Positions 33,961 to 44,400 of a DNA stretch of 64,000 bases are shown one piece after another; within the stretch, counting starts at the first letter, position 1; each line of letters opens with the position of its first letter. The stretch is taken from assembly GCF_963082655.1 (NCBI RefSeq), contig NC_081555.1:13616762-13680761 (forward strand), in the 5' to 3' direction. The notes under the pieces are model-generated. The model was not told the DNA's origin and made no database searches. It saw nothing but the letters and a program-made list of their open reading frames with translations. A program made the position numbers and the translations under genes. The DNA comes from Stomoxys calcitrans (Eukaryota; Arthropoda; Insecta; Diptera; Muscidae).

Positions 33961-34125
33961 CTACGCCAAAACTTATCTCTAAAGAGGTGTCTCCCAACGG
34001 CACACCGGTCAGTCTCGGCTATGAAAAGTATGTCCCTTATCATTGAGCTTAAACCGGAATCGAACTGCAATCATTGATATGTGACAAGTTTGCCTATGTT
34101 TCTTAATGGAATGATCATGGGCTAA
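33835..34125 (+). mobile_element. SINE, diverged subfamily, at the end of the tandem array
   Basis: Head with B box GGATTCGAATCC, body 'AAAGAGGTGTCTCCCAACGG', 'TATCATTGAGCTTAAACC', 'CATTGATATGTGACAAGTTT' and end 'ATGATCATGGGCTAAG'. More diverged than the copies at 7346 or 49731. Confidence 0.7.
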
Positions 34126-34364
34126 GAGCTACCGTCCGCCTCCGCAGGTTGCGGATAATGCTATGCTCCGTGCACGTGGAAGAGGCAACTGCAGTCGCGG
34201 ACAATCGGCAATAGCGAGTGGAGAGTCTCAGTGAGAGGCCAGGCACCGGCACCGGCTCTTGTTTAAATACTCAGTACATAAGATGTTCGATATGATAAGG
34301 CGAGTTATGGGCGCCTCTAAGTAACCAATGACCATTACGTTCTACGTGCACGAGAAGAAACCCT
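34126..34364. other. Unclassified GC-richer segment
   Basis: Higher GC than its surroundings ('GCACCGGCACCGGCTC', 'GTGCACGTGGAAGAGG') and immediately upstream of an R1-like LINE fragment. It may be a rearranged part of it; I could not read a protein motif. Confidence 0.3.
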
Positions 34365-34573
34365 ACACCAATCACACTTCATGGCTTCCCTGGATGTGAG
34401 GAACGCTTTTAATAGCCTTAGTTGAAAAGACGTGATAGACTCACTGAACAACAGTGAACCTACCCAAGGCTGCAGAAATGAAATAAGAAAAGAGATTACA
34501 AGAAAATGGCAGATACGGTGGGAGAACGAAGCATAGGGGAGATGGGCAGCGAAACTATAGCAAAAACTTTGTA

Positions 34574-35444
34574 TTGGGTTGCCCAAAAAGTAATTGCGGA
34601 TTTATCTTATAGTCGGCGTTGACAAATTTTAAGCAAATTTTAAGAATTAATCGAATTGGATCGTCATGTAACTGAGCGTTTATCACATAAAAAGTCTTGG
34701 ACTGGTGAAAAAGCTTGATATTTGGGTACCACATGTATTGAAAGAAATTCATTTAACAAACCGAATCAACGCTTGTGATATGCACCTTAAACGCAATGAA
34801 TTCGATCCGTTTTTAAAACGAATCATAACTGGAGATGAAAAATGGATTGTTTACAAAAACGTTAGTCGAAAACGATCATGGTCCAAGCATGGTGAACCAG
34901 ATCAAACCACTTTAAAGGCTGATATCCACCAAAAGAAGGTTATGCTGTCTGTTTGGTGGGATTGGAAGGGTGTGGTATATTTTGAGCTGTTTTGGATGTT
35001 TACTGTCAACAATTGGACAAATTGAATACAGCCATCAAGGAGAAGCGACCAGAATTGGTCAATCGTAAAGGTGTCATATTCCACCAGAGATCAACGCTAG
35101 ACCGCACACATCTTTGGTCACTCGCCAAAAACTGAGTGAGCTTGGCTGGGAACTTTTGGTGCATCCACCATATATCAGACTACCATTTATTTCGATCTTT
35201 GCAGAACTCCTTAAATGGTAAAACTTTCGGCAATGATGAGGCTATAAAATCGCACTTGGTTCAGTTTTTTGCAGATAAAGGCCAGAAGTTGTATGAGCGT
35301 GGAATACTAAATTTGCCGGGAAAATGGCAACAGGTTATCGAACAAAATGGCAATTATATATTTGATTAAAGTTCATTCTAAGTTTTATTAAAAATTTATT
35401 TACTTTCTTTTAAAAAATCCGCAATTACTTTTTGGGCAACCCAA
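34574..35444 (+). mobile_element. mariner transposon, internally deleted, 871 bp, source type of the MITEs
   Basis: Terminal inverted repeats start TTGGGTTGCCCAAAAAGTAA and end TTTTTGGGCAACCCAA, with TA on both sides. The left leader 'AGTCGGCGTTGACAAATTTT' and the right flank 'TTGATTAAAGTTCATTCTAA' are the two halves present in all MITE copies here. The transposase N-terminal DNA-binding region is missing, so this copy is itself deleted (a mariner is normally about 1.3 kb). Confidence 0.9.
34705..35369 (+). pseudogene. mariner transposase, decayed
   Basis: Frame 1 (34705-35025) holds PHVLKEIHLTNRINACDMHL, then ITGDEKWIVY with the first catalytic Asp at about 34834, and SVWWDWKGVVYFEL. A frameshift follows. 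The second catalytic region (HQ...ARPHTS) is damaged near 35085. The third Asp is in SDYHLFRSLQ, in a different frame (about 35178), and several codons just before it are lost. The C-terminus reads to NGNYIFD and a stop at 35369. The start lacks an ATG and the helix-turn-helix part is absent. Not functional. Confidence 0.85.
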
Positions 35445-35689
35445 TATATAGGTGACATGGGGATGTAAACTATTGCATGACGCAATTACTGTCGGACACG
35501 AATATTTTAGGAAATTTTTGCACAAAATGGGGAAATGCAGCACTCCTTTTCGCCTCTATGAAGATAAGGAACACCTGGATGAATGTTCTTTCTTCCACTA
35601 CACATAATGGCAGGATAGGGTTAATAACTGCAAAAAAAGTTGTAGATAAAATGATTGGAAGTATTGGCAACTGTACAATAGTAGCAAGG

Positions 35690-35766
35690 AAGGCCATCGT
35701 AGCGCAGAGGTTAGCATGTCCGCCTATGACGCTGAAAGCCTGGGTTCGAATCCTGGCGAGACCATG
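35690..35766 (+). mobile_element. SINE head only (tRNA-like part)
   Basis: Very close to the family consensus head: 'GGCCATCGTAGCGCAGAGG' with the A box intact and B box GGTTCGAATCC, ending 'GGCGAGACCATGA'. The body is absent. It looks like a tRNA gene but the acceptor ends do not pair. It follows the R1-like remnant directly. Confidence 0.75.
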
Positions 35767-36847
35767 ATCTCAACGGAATGGACTGATTTGAGAGCCACCT
35801 CCATATAATTCGAAAGCGATGTCAAAAAAGAAAAAACTTTTCGCGGTGATCAGTCCTATGGACTGGAACAGGCTTGCTCACCTTTAGGTGCTTGACCAAG
35901 ATTGCTATCTCCAGAAGCAAACGTTGCTACAACAAGAACAATATTTTTAACTTAATAAAGTATTTAATTAACATGAGTATTATTTTATATAAAAAGTTGT
36001 TTAAAAACAATTCCAAAATGGCTTGGAATAACAAAAATCCCCCAAGTATAATTTATAGAAATCAAAGAATACTATGGAATATTTCGCTTAGTAATTGTGG
36101 AAGATTTTTGTTATACTTTTGCGAGTTGGTAAATGGGTGCAGCTATAACAGCTATTTGATACTCTAATGTGAGGTGTTAATTTTATATTTATTTGCAAAT
36201 TTTTTGTGGCATAATTTGCATAAGATGATCATTTCAAAATTTTTGGTCAAAATCAAGAACTTATGGATGGCTGCACATTATTCTTTATTTCCCTATTTTA
36301 TCGCACTTCTTTTAAGGCAGACAGACAGACAGACAAACAAATTGTCGGGGAAAGTCTGGTTCTAAATGTCATCAAAAGGCAAAACTGGAAATTGAATTTT
36401 AAGTAATGGCTATGCCAAGTCGTAAATTGTCTTTTAAATAAAGAAATTGTCTACAAATTAATGATAGGTGATCAATTGGCCATGACACATAGAACATTGT
36501 TTTTACTCAAAGCCATAAAGAAGGTTATAAAAAAAAAATTTAATTACTTGCAATGGGTAACAACTTAAGGGGCTATATATCACAAAATGTGTCACTTGTA
36601 TAAAAAATGAATCACCTTGGCAGTACAGCAAAAGGTCTGGTTGTTGGTATCTTAAAAAATCTTAAAATATGGCTAATTTGCCTGGCAAAATCTTTGAACG
36701 AAAAATGGGGATACTTCTCTACTACAGTTAGTTGTGTCCGCTTAAAATCTTAGCTGCTCCTCGTTTTGATGGACAACATCGGTTGAAGTGGATCACCTAG
36801 TGGAAGATTTTACATTGCTTAAGATCTTAAAAAATTATTTCTTGTTT
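35767..36847. other. AT-rich sequence, nothing recognised
   Basis: No motif-bearing frame. A short (GACA)n run lies near 36317-36335. Confidence 0.4.
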
Positions 36848-38290
36848 TTATACCCACCACCGTAGGATAGGAGGTATATTCATTTAGTCATTCCGTTTGC
36901 AACACATCGAAATATCAATTTCCGACCCTACAAAGTATTGAGTTGCCCAAAAAGTAATTGCGGATTTTTTAAAAGAAAGTAAATGCATTTTTAATAAAAC
37001 TTAGAATGAACTTTAATCAAATATACTTTTTTTACACCTTTTTTCTAAAGCAAGCTAAAAGTAACAGCTGATAACTGACAGAAGAAAGAATGCTATTACA
37101 GAGTCACAAGATGTGAAAAAATTTGTCAACGCCGACTATATGAAAAATCCGCAATTACTTTTTGGGCAACCTAATATATATAGTTCGGATCGTCGTAAAA
37201 TTCTAAGACGAGTTAACGATGACCGTGTGTCTGTCCGTCCGTCTGTTTTAATCACTCTACAGCCTTCAAAAATTTAAATATTGAGCTAAAATTTGTCACA
37301 GATACGTCTTTTTACTGCATTCTGGTTAAGTTATTGAAAGCGCCTAATCGGACCATATTTGGATATAGCTGCTATATAGACCGATCTCACGATAATGGGT
37401 CTAATGCCCATAAATGCTTTATTTTTCATCCGATTTCGCATGAAATTTGAAACAGTGGGTGACCCAAATATGATCCATATCGGACTATATTTATATATGG
37501 GTGTCATATATACCTATCTGCCGATAAAGGGTCTGAAGCCCATAAAAGCTTTATTTATTACCCGATTTCTGATATATGACCTAAATATATATCAGCCATA
37601 TAGACCGATCTCCAGATAAAGGGTCTAAAGTCCATAAAAACTTTATTTTTTAACTGATTTCGTTGAAATTTGAAAAAGTGACATCTGACCCAAATATAAT
37701 CCATATAGGACTATATTTATATATAGCTGTCATAAAGATCGATCTCCTAATAAAGGGTCTAAAGCCCATAAAACGCTTTATTTTTTAACTGATTTCGCTG
37801 AAAGTTAAAACTTTGAGTAGTTTTACGCCTCCTAACATTTGACCCAAATGTGGTTCAGATCCGACTATATTTAGGTATAGCTGCCATATAGACCGATCTC
37901 CTAATAAAGGGTCTAAAGCCCATAAAACGCTTTATTTTTTAACTGATTTCGCTGAAAGTTAAAACTTTGAGTAGTTTTATGCCTTTTAAAATTGGACCCA
38001 AATGTGGTTCAGATCGGCCTATATTTAGATATAGCTGTCATATAGACCATTCTCCTGATAAAGGGTCTAAAGCCCATAAAAGTTTTATTTTTTAAACGAT
38101 TTCGATGAAAGGTAAAACTTTGAGTAGTTTTAGGCCTCCCGACATATGACCCAAATGTGGTTCTGATCGGACCATATAGACCGATCTGCCGAGAGAGGGT
38201 CTGAAGACCCTAAAAGCTTTATTTTTTACCCGATTTCGCTGAAATTTGAAACATAGAATAGTTTTACGCCTCCCAACATAGGAGCATTCC
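36848..38290 (-). mobile_element. Family A element, divergent subfamily, interrupted by a MITE
   Basis: Left end 'TATACCCACCACCGTAGGAT' with 'GTCATTCCGTTTGCAACACA'. After the MITE it resumes with 'AGTTCGGATCGTCG' and 'GTCCGTCCGTCTG'. Modules of ~150-165 bp follow, marked 'AAAGGGTCTAAAGCCCATAA' and 'CATATAGACCGATCTCC'. The other end is lost in the T-rich tract. Confidence 0.7.
36938..37174 (-). mobile_element. mariner-derived MITE (copy 6)
   Basis: TA-flanked, 237 bp, left TIR TTGAGTTGCCC (one change), right end GGGCAACCTAA. Removing it and one TA rejoins 'CTACAAAGTA' to 'TATATAGTTCGG', matching the uninterrupted 'AAAGTATACATATTC' region of the copy at 38665. Confidence 0.9.
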
Positions 38291-38664
38291 AAATTCTTTG
38301 ATTATTTTTTTTTATTTTTTTCTTAATTTTAAATTTTTTTATTATAATTTTATTTAACCTTAATTTTTTTATTTACTTTTTTTAATATTTTTTTTTATTT
38401 TTTTTTATTTTTTTTTTTAATATTTTTTTTAATTTTTTTTTAAATATTTTTTTTTATTTTTTTTTTTAATTTATTTTTTTTAATTTTTTTTTTTTTTTAA
38501 TTTTTGGGGTAATTTTTTTTAACTTGATTTTTTATTGTAATTTTCTTAAATATTTTTTTTTTAAATTTAAATTTTAATTTCAAAATATATAAAAAAATTA
38601 AAATTTTTTTTAGTATTTATAAATAATTTTTTTTGATTTAAAATTTTTTTATTTAAATTTTTTT
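38291..38664. repeat. T-rich low-complexity tract
   Basis: Almost only T with scattered A; no higher-order repeat. It lies between two family A copies. Confidence 0.7.
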
Positions 38665-39826
38665 TATACCCTCCACCAAAGGACGGGGGTATACTTATTT
38701 CGTCATTCTGTTTGTAACACCTCGAAAAAAGCGTCTGAGATCCCATAAAGTATACATATTCTTGATAGTCATGTCATTTCAAGTCGATCTAGCCATGTCC
38801 GTCCGTCCGTCTGTTTGTCAAAAGCACGCTAACTTTCGAAGGAGAAAAGCTAGCCGCTTGAAATTTTGCACAAATACTTCTTATTAGTGTAGGTCGGTTG
38901 GGATTGTAAATGGGCCAAATCGGTCCATGTTTTGACATAGCTGTCATATAAACCGATCTGGGGACTTGACTTCCTGAGCCTCTAGAGTGCGCAATTCTTA
39001 TCCGATTGGAATGAAATTTTGCACTACGTGTTTTGTTATGATATCCAACAACTGTGCCAAGTATGGTTTAAATCGGTTCATTACCTGATATAACTGCCAT
39101 ATAAACCGATCTTGGGTCTTGACTTCTTGAGCCTCTAGAGGGCGCAATTCTTATCCGATTGGAATGAAATTTTGCATGACGTATTTTGTTATGATATCCA
39201 ACAACTGTGCCAAGTATGGTTCAAATCGGTTCATTACCTGATATAACTGCCATATAAACCGATCTTGGGTCTTGACTTCTTGAGCCTCTAGAGGGCGCAA
39301 TTCTTATCCGATTTGGCTGAAATTTTGCATGACGTATTTTATTCTTACTTTCAACTACTGTGTCAAATAAGGTTCAAATCGGTTCATAACCTGATATAGC
39401 TGTCATATAAACCGATCTGGGATTTTGACTTCTTGAGCCTCTAGAGGTCACAATTATTATCCGATTTGCTTGAATTTTTGTGCGACGGATCCTCTCATGA
39501 CCGTCAACATAGGTCTTTATTATGGTCTGAATCGGTCTATAACCTAATGCAGCTCCCATATAAATCGATCTCTCTATTTTACTTCTTGAGCCCACAAAGG
39601 GCGCATTTCTTATTCGAATTGGCTGACATTTTACACAGGTCTCCAACATATAATTTAATTGTGGTCCAAACCGGACCATATCTTGATATCGCTCTAATAA
39701 CAGAGCAAATCTTTTCTTCTATCCTTTTTTTTTGCCTAAGAAGAGATGTCGGATGTCGAGAACTCGACAAATGCGATCCATGGTGGAGGGTATATAAGAT
39801 TCGGCCCGGCCGAACTTATCACGCTT
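38665..39826 (-). mobile_element. Family A element, complete, reverse orientation
   Basis: Starts 'TATACCCTCCACCAAAGGA' and ends 'CCATGGTGGAGGGTATATAA' followed by the GC palindrome TTCGGCCCGGCCGAA and 'TCACGC'. Interior: 'GTCCGTCCGTCTG', then about six modules with 'CTTGAGCCTCTAGAGGGCGC' at ~150-bp spacing; two consecutive modules near 39070-39300 are almost identical. Confidence 0.8.
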
Positions 39827-39836
39827 TTTTTAAATA

Positions 39837-40073
39837 TTGGGTTGCCCAAAAAGTAATTGCGGATTTTTCATATAGTCGGCGTTGACAAATTTTTTCACAG
39901 CTTGTGACTCTGTTATTGCATTCTTTCTTCTGTCAGTTATCAGCTGTTACTTTTAGCTTGCTTTAGAAAAAAAGTGTAAAAAAAGTATATTTGATTAAAG
40001 TTCATTCTAAGTTTTATTAAAAAAGCATTTACTTTCTTTTAAAAAATCCGCAATTACTTTTTGGGTAACCCAA
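39837..40073 (+). mobile_element. mariner-derived MITE (copy 7)
   Basis: TA-flanked, 237 bp, ends TTGGGTTGCCC and GGGTAACCCAA. Same orientation as the coding mariner. It begins about 10 bp after the palindromic end of the family A element. Confidence 0.9.
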
Positions 40074-41345
40074 TATTTAATTTGTTTCAATAATTTTGTT
40101 TTACGATTTTTCATAAAAATTTTTATTATAATTTTTTTTTTTAAATTTCAAAATATTTAAAAAACAAAATATCCGTTTGGGCTCTTTTGACCTTTTTTCT
40201 AAAATCGCATACACAAAATGTCCAAAAGAAAATCACCGATAACGACCATCAGACACCGGTAGTCACTTTGTTGCAAATTAAATATAAGGAAAATATCAAA
40301 TATATAAATGCCAAATTACTGACATAAAAATATGAAATTAACAAACACCAAGAGCACCCAGAGCACAGCAGAAAATTTGAATGCAAAACTAGCTGATATA
40401 GCAAAGTACTAAATTTAGATTTCCATGTAGAGTTTCATATTTTGTTGTCCCCTTCCTTTTTTTTTTGTCTATTCCAAGTTTCTCTAGAAATAATACAAGG
40501 TGAAAAATCACAAATATTAGAATTCTTCCGGTATTATAAGAAAATTGTGGCCAATAGCTTCAAAAAACATATGCCAAAGAAGGTTATCTATGCCATACGT
40601 TATTAATTAACGCATGCATGGATGGTGTGTGTGTGTGTGTGTGTGTGTGTATGGTATATGTACGAGCATAGTTGAGTTCATCACCTCAACCAAGCAAATC
40701 AAATAAATTATAAAATAGTAATTTTTTTGTGATTTTATATTCTCTGTGTATTATGTTCCATAACTCCAGCCATGATTGATGAGTTTAGAATTTTTGGCAT
40801 TATATTGAGTTTATTGCTTACTGTGATTTAAAATGGTTTAGAACAAAAAAAAAAGGCAAAATGGAAGTTGCTAAGAGATTTTTAGGAGGCTGCAACTGCT
40901 CTGTGACAGAAGCTTAAGCAGCTCAGCTGCAGTTTTTGGTAACACTGAAGCTGCTCTGCAGCTGAGACATTTTATTTGGTGGCAGTTTCGTGAAGTTTGG
41001 TGGCAGCTAAGTCATTTTTTATTGCCATCATTGTTATGTATGTATTTTTGAGTTGTTGAAAGTTGAAGTTGTTGTTGCCCAAACAAATTTTCCTATATAT
41101 ATATTTTTTTTTTGAAATGAATTTTTGCTTTAGGCTTTAAATTAGATTAGAATTTTTTCCAATATATTTTTTTTTGGTTTGAAGTTTATTTTTCGTCTAC
41201 TGTATATATGGCTTTGAAGTAGTTTCTTTGCAGAAATTGAATGGCAATAGAATTTGTATGCAATGTGAATTTTGTGGGCATTGCAAAATTTGTCGCAAAA
41301 TTTTTTAATTTTAAAAATTTTAAGATATTATTTTTTTGTATTTTT
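40074..41345. other. AT-rich sequence with a (GT)n microsatellite
   Basis: No gene recognised. A perfect dinucleotide run of about 26 bp lies at 40625-40650. Around 40900-41020 'CAGCT' occurs repeatedly ('GCTCAGCTGCAG', 'GCTCTGCAGCTGAG'). Confidence 0.5.
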
Positions 41346-41349
41346 GGCA

Positions 41350-41985
41350 ACGAATATGTGTCTTAAGTTTTTTCTTTAAGTCGTTTAATTCGTATGCCCT
41401 TTCAATCTGTTATGCCCTTTAGTGTGATAATTGCACATATTTTTGTTTTAATTAAAAAAATATTTGGTTTTAATTTTTTTGTACGGGGTTTGTGTCTTAA
41501 GTCTTTTGTTTTAAGTCTTTGAATTGCGAATAATTTTGTTTTAATTAAAAAAATATTTTTTTTTAATTTTTTTTGTACCGGGTTCGTGTCTTAAGTCTTT
41601 TGTTTTAAATCTTTTAATTGCGAATAATTTTGTTTTAATTAAAAAAATATTTTTTTTTGAATTTTTTTTGTACCGGGTTCGTGTCTTAAGTCTTTTGTTT
41701 TAAATCTTTTAATTGCGAATATTTTTGTTTTAATTAAAAAAATATTTTTTTTTAATTTTTTTTTGTACCGGGTTCGTGTCTTAAGTCTTTTGTTTTAAAT
41801 CTTTTAATTGCGAATATTTTTGTTTTAATTAAAAAAAATATTTTGTTTTAATTTTTTTTGACGGGGGTGTGTCTTAAGTCTTTTGTTTTAAGTCTTTTTA
41901 ATTGCGAATATTTTTGTTTTAATTAAAAAAATATTTAGTTTTAATTTTTTTAGCGGGTTTGTGTCTCAAGTCTTTTGTTTTATTC
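41350..41985. repeat. ~96-bp tandem array, about seven units
   Basis: Unit landmarks: 'GTGTCTTAAGTCTTTTGTTT', 'TCTTTTAATTGCGAATA', 'TTTTAATTAAAAAAATATTT' and a 'GTACCGGGTTC' segment. The first landmark recurs at intervals of about 87-97 bp. The middle copies are nearly identical and the ends more diverged, as expected for expansion by unequal exchange. Confidence 0.8.
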
Positions 41986-42129
41986 CTAAGCCCTTTAAGA
42001 CCATATTAAATATATGTGAGTAAAAGGGAAATTCCAAGTCTCTCTAGCTATGCCCCTTCATCCGTCGGTATATCTAAAGCAGACTATCAGCCATACAAGC
42101 AAAGCCAATGTTCCAAATTTTGCTTAGAT

Positions 42130-42240
42130 ACCACCATAGCGCAGAGGTTAGCATTTCCGCTTATGACGCTGAAGGCCTGGTGAACATTAACAACTCCTAA
42201 TGCTGGCAGCATTTATGAGCTACTATGCGCTGCATAGAAG
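42130..42240 (+). mobile_element. SINE remnant with internal deletions
   Basis: Head 'ACCATAGCGCAGAGGTTAGC' is present, then 'TATGACGCTGAAGGCCTGG' jumps to 'CTCCTAATGCTGGCAGCATT' without the B box, then stops. Very degraded. Confidence 0.6.
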
Positions 42241-43075
42241 CTGTGTAAAACTGCGTCCTCTAGGGGCTCAAGAAGTTTAATCGGCAGATCGATTTATATG
42301 GGAGCTATATCAGATTATAGAGCGATTCAGACCATATTTGTCATATATGTTAGAGGTCATATTAGAAGTCGTTGTGCGAAATTTGAGCCAAATCGGATAA
42401 GAACTGGTGCCTCTAGGGGCTCAAGAAGTACAATTGGTAGATCGGTTTATACGGGAGCTATATCGGGTTATAGTCCGATTCGGACCATATATGTGGCACG
42501 TATATTAAAATAAAAATGGATAAGAAGTACGCCCTATAGAGGCTCATAAGGTATAATCGGGAGATCGGTTTATACGGGAGCTATATCGGGTTGTGGACTG
42601 ATTTAGACCATGTTTGAAACGTATGAAGAGGTCATACAAGAAGTCGTTGTGCGAAATTTCAGCCAAATCCGATAAGAACTGCGCCCTCTAGAGGCTCAAG
42701 AAGTATAATCAGGAGATTAGTTTATAGGGAAGCTATATCAGAACCATATCATAAAAAAAGTTAATGTACCGCCAAATCGGATAAGAAGTACGCCCTCTAG
42801 GGGCTCAAGAAGTTAAATCGTGAGATCGGTTTGTATGGGAGCTGTATCGGGTTATGGACCGATACAGACCATATTTGTCACGTATGTTAGAGGTCATGGG
42901 AGAAGTCGTTGTGCAAAATTTCAGCCAAATTGGATAAGAAATCGTTGTGCGAAATTTGAGCCAAATCGATTAAGAACTGCGCCCTCTAGGGCTCACGAAG
43001 CAAATCGGGAGATCGGTTTATATGGGAGCTACATCAGGTTATGTACTGATTCAGACCATATTTAATGACCGTATA
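42241..43075 (+). mobile_element. Family A element fragment
   Basis: Modules with 'CGGTTTATACGGGAGCTATA', 'GGCTCAAGAAGT' and 'GAGCCAAATCGGATAAGAAC' at ~150 bp. No termini are seen. It joins a dispersed repeat at about 43080. Confidence 0.65.
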
Positions 43076-43079
43076 TCAA

Positions 43080-43445
43080 AGAAAAGTGAATTTTAATGAC
43101 TTTGACATAAAATTGAACCTCTGTCAAAAGTAGTAGTATTATTGCTATAAATTTATTTTTTTTATGCAAATGTAAAAATATACTTAAACTGTTTCCAGAA
43201 ATCTCACTCCTAAGCTTTTTGAAAAAAATTTTTGTTTGATTTTTTGAGTTTTAAAAAATGGACGACTTTCGAGAAGTCAATTTTCCCGCAAAACATCACC
43301 TTCCTTATATAAAGTTAACATTTTTTTAATAAGTTTCTTTCGTCCACATCATGCCAATCAAGATTTACTTAGGATACCTTTTTCCTATCTCGAGCTAGAA
43401 TTTTTCTAAGATAGCTCTTTTCTTGGGTATTTTTCTACCCATTCG
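43080..43445 (+). repeat. Dispersed ~350-bp repeat, copy 2
   Basis: Collinear with 8038-8385: 'TTTTAATGACTTTGACAT', 'GACGACTTTCGAGAAGTCAA', 'ATGCCAATCAAGATTTACTT', 'AGGATACCTTTTTCCTATCT'. It sits between a forward and a reverse family A fragment. Confidence 0.65.
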
Positions 43446-43449
43446 GCGT

Positions 43450-43690
43450 TAATGAGCTGACATAGCTCCCATTTAAACAGATTTTCCAAATTGACTTCTT
43501 GAAATTTTTGATAAGAACAACTCAACCGGTTACCGCAAGTTTTGCTCTTTAAGTACTTCCTATACCCATGCTTTATATGGTCAAAATCGGTTTATAATCT
43601 GATTTAATGTACATTCGCATTGAAATTAATTATGTTGAAGGGTATATAAAATTCGTCTCTGCCAGCTGAACTCGTTTCTTCTTGTTTTTT
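43450..43690 (-). mobile_element. Family A element end, reverse orientation, degraded
   Basis: 'AGCTGACATAGCTCCCAT' and 'GTTGAAGGGTATATAAAATT' with a broken palindrome ('CGTCTCTGCCAGCTGAA'). Confidence 0.5.
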
Positions 43691-44099
43691 TAAGGCTTCT
43701 ATATATTTTTGAGGCGATATAGCCGTGTAAAAACATTTAAATGTATAGCCAGAATTTGTGTTGTTGTGACTGCTCCACTCACTGTATATATATAACATCA
43801 ATAATCATGTTTGTTTCTTAAGTCTTTTGTTTTTGTTTCACATCACAAAAAATTTTAGATCTGGCATTACTAATAATGCTCCTAAAGCTATGCTATGAAT
43901 TTTATGTGTGGTCTATATTAATTGAGCTTCGAGTAAATAAAAGTTTATCAAGTTAGTTAATAATTCGTAGCATACCTTTTTGCGCGAAAATTTAACCCTC
44001 ATGTTCTTAACCACTGAGTGCTGCATTTATGGAATGACACTAATTCATTTAGATGCTGAATAAATTTAAATTTTACGGACGCTTCGCTGCGCCTTCCTT
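43691..44099. other. AT-rich sequence, nothing recognised
   Basis: Contains one more copy of the 'CTTAAGTCTTTTGTTTT' motif at about 43815. No gene. Confidence 0.4.
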
Positions 44100-44400
44100 A
44101 ACTCTCTAATATCTTTTAAGGGTAGGGACACTTCGCCCTGAACGCGGACCTCGAATTTGAGAGCAGCGGATAACATTTAAAGCGGTGGTTATCATCTCTT
44201 AATGTTGGCGACATTTGTGAGGAACCATGCTATGAATGGTCACGTATAAATTCTCCCCAAAGATGTGTCGCACTGCGGCACGCCATTTAGACTTAGCTAT
44301 AGAAAAAGGTCGCTTATCTTTGAGTTTAAACTTAAATCGGAAAGCAGTCATTGATGTGTGAGAAGTTTGTCCCTGCTTGGCTCATGGGCAAATTTTTACT
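44100..44400 (+). mobile_element. Old SINE copy without a recognisable head
   Basis: Body only: 'AGCGGTGGTTATCATCTCTT', 'GATGTGTCGCACTGCGGCAC', 'TCATTGATGTGTGAGAAGTT', 'GCTCATGGGCAAATTTTTAC'. It shares both its 5' flank ('GGACACTTCGCCCTGA') and its 3' junction ('TCTACTCCC') with the old SINE at 49620-50313, so the two are copies of a larger composite. Confidence 0.7.

Larger units (their letters stand above)
34365..35690 (+). mobile_element. R1-like LINE remnant, split by a mariner
   Basis: Left piece (34365-34571): HFMASLDVRNAFNSL, an RT motif of the R1 type ('LDVRNAFN'), then DVIDSL, then a deletion, then RKWQIRWENEA and GRWAAKL, which resemble the region after RT in R1 elements. Right piece (35447-35690): GHEYFRKFLHKMGKC and EDKEHLDECSFFHY, the C-terminal zinc-knuckle region. 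The mariner (34574-35444) lies between them at a TA. Stops, frameshifts and deletions mean it is dead. Confidence 0.6.

Noticed and set aside
35690..35766. A tRNA gene
   Set aside because: A and B boxes are present, but the acceptor ends do not pair and the same head occurs in all SINE copies.
40625..40650. (GT)n run as a functional Z-DNA or regulatory element
   Set aside because: Ordinary short microsatellite with no supporting context.
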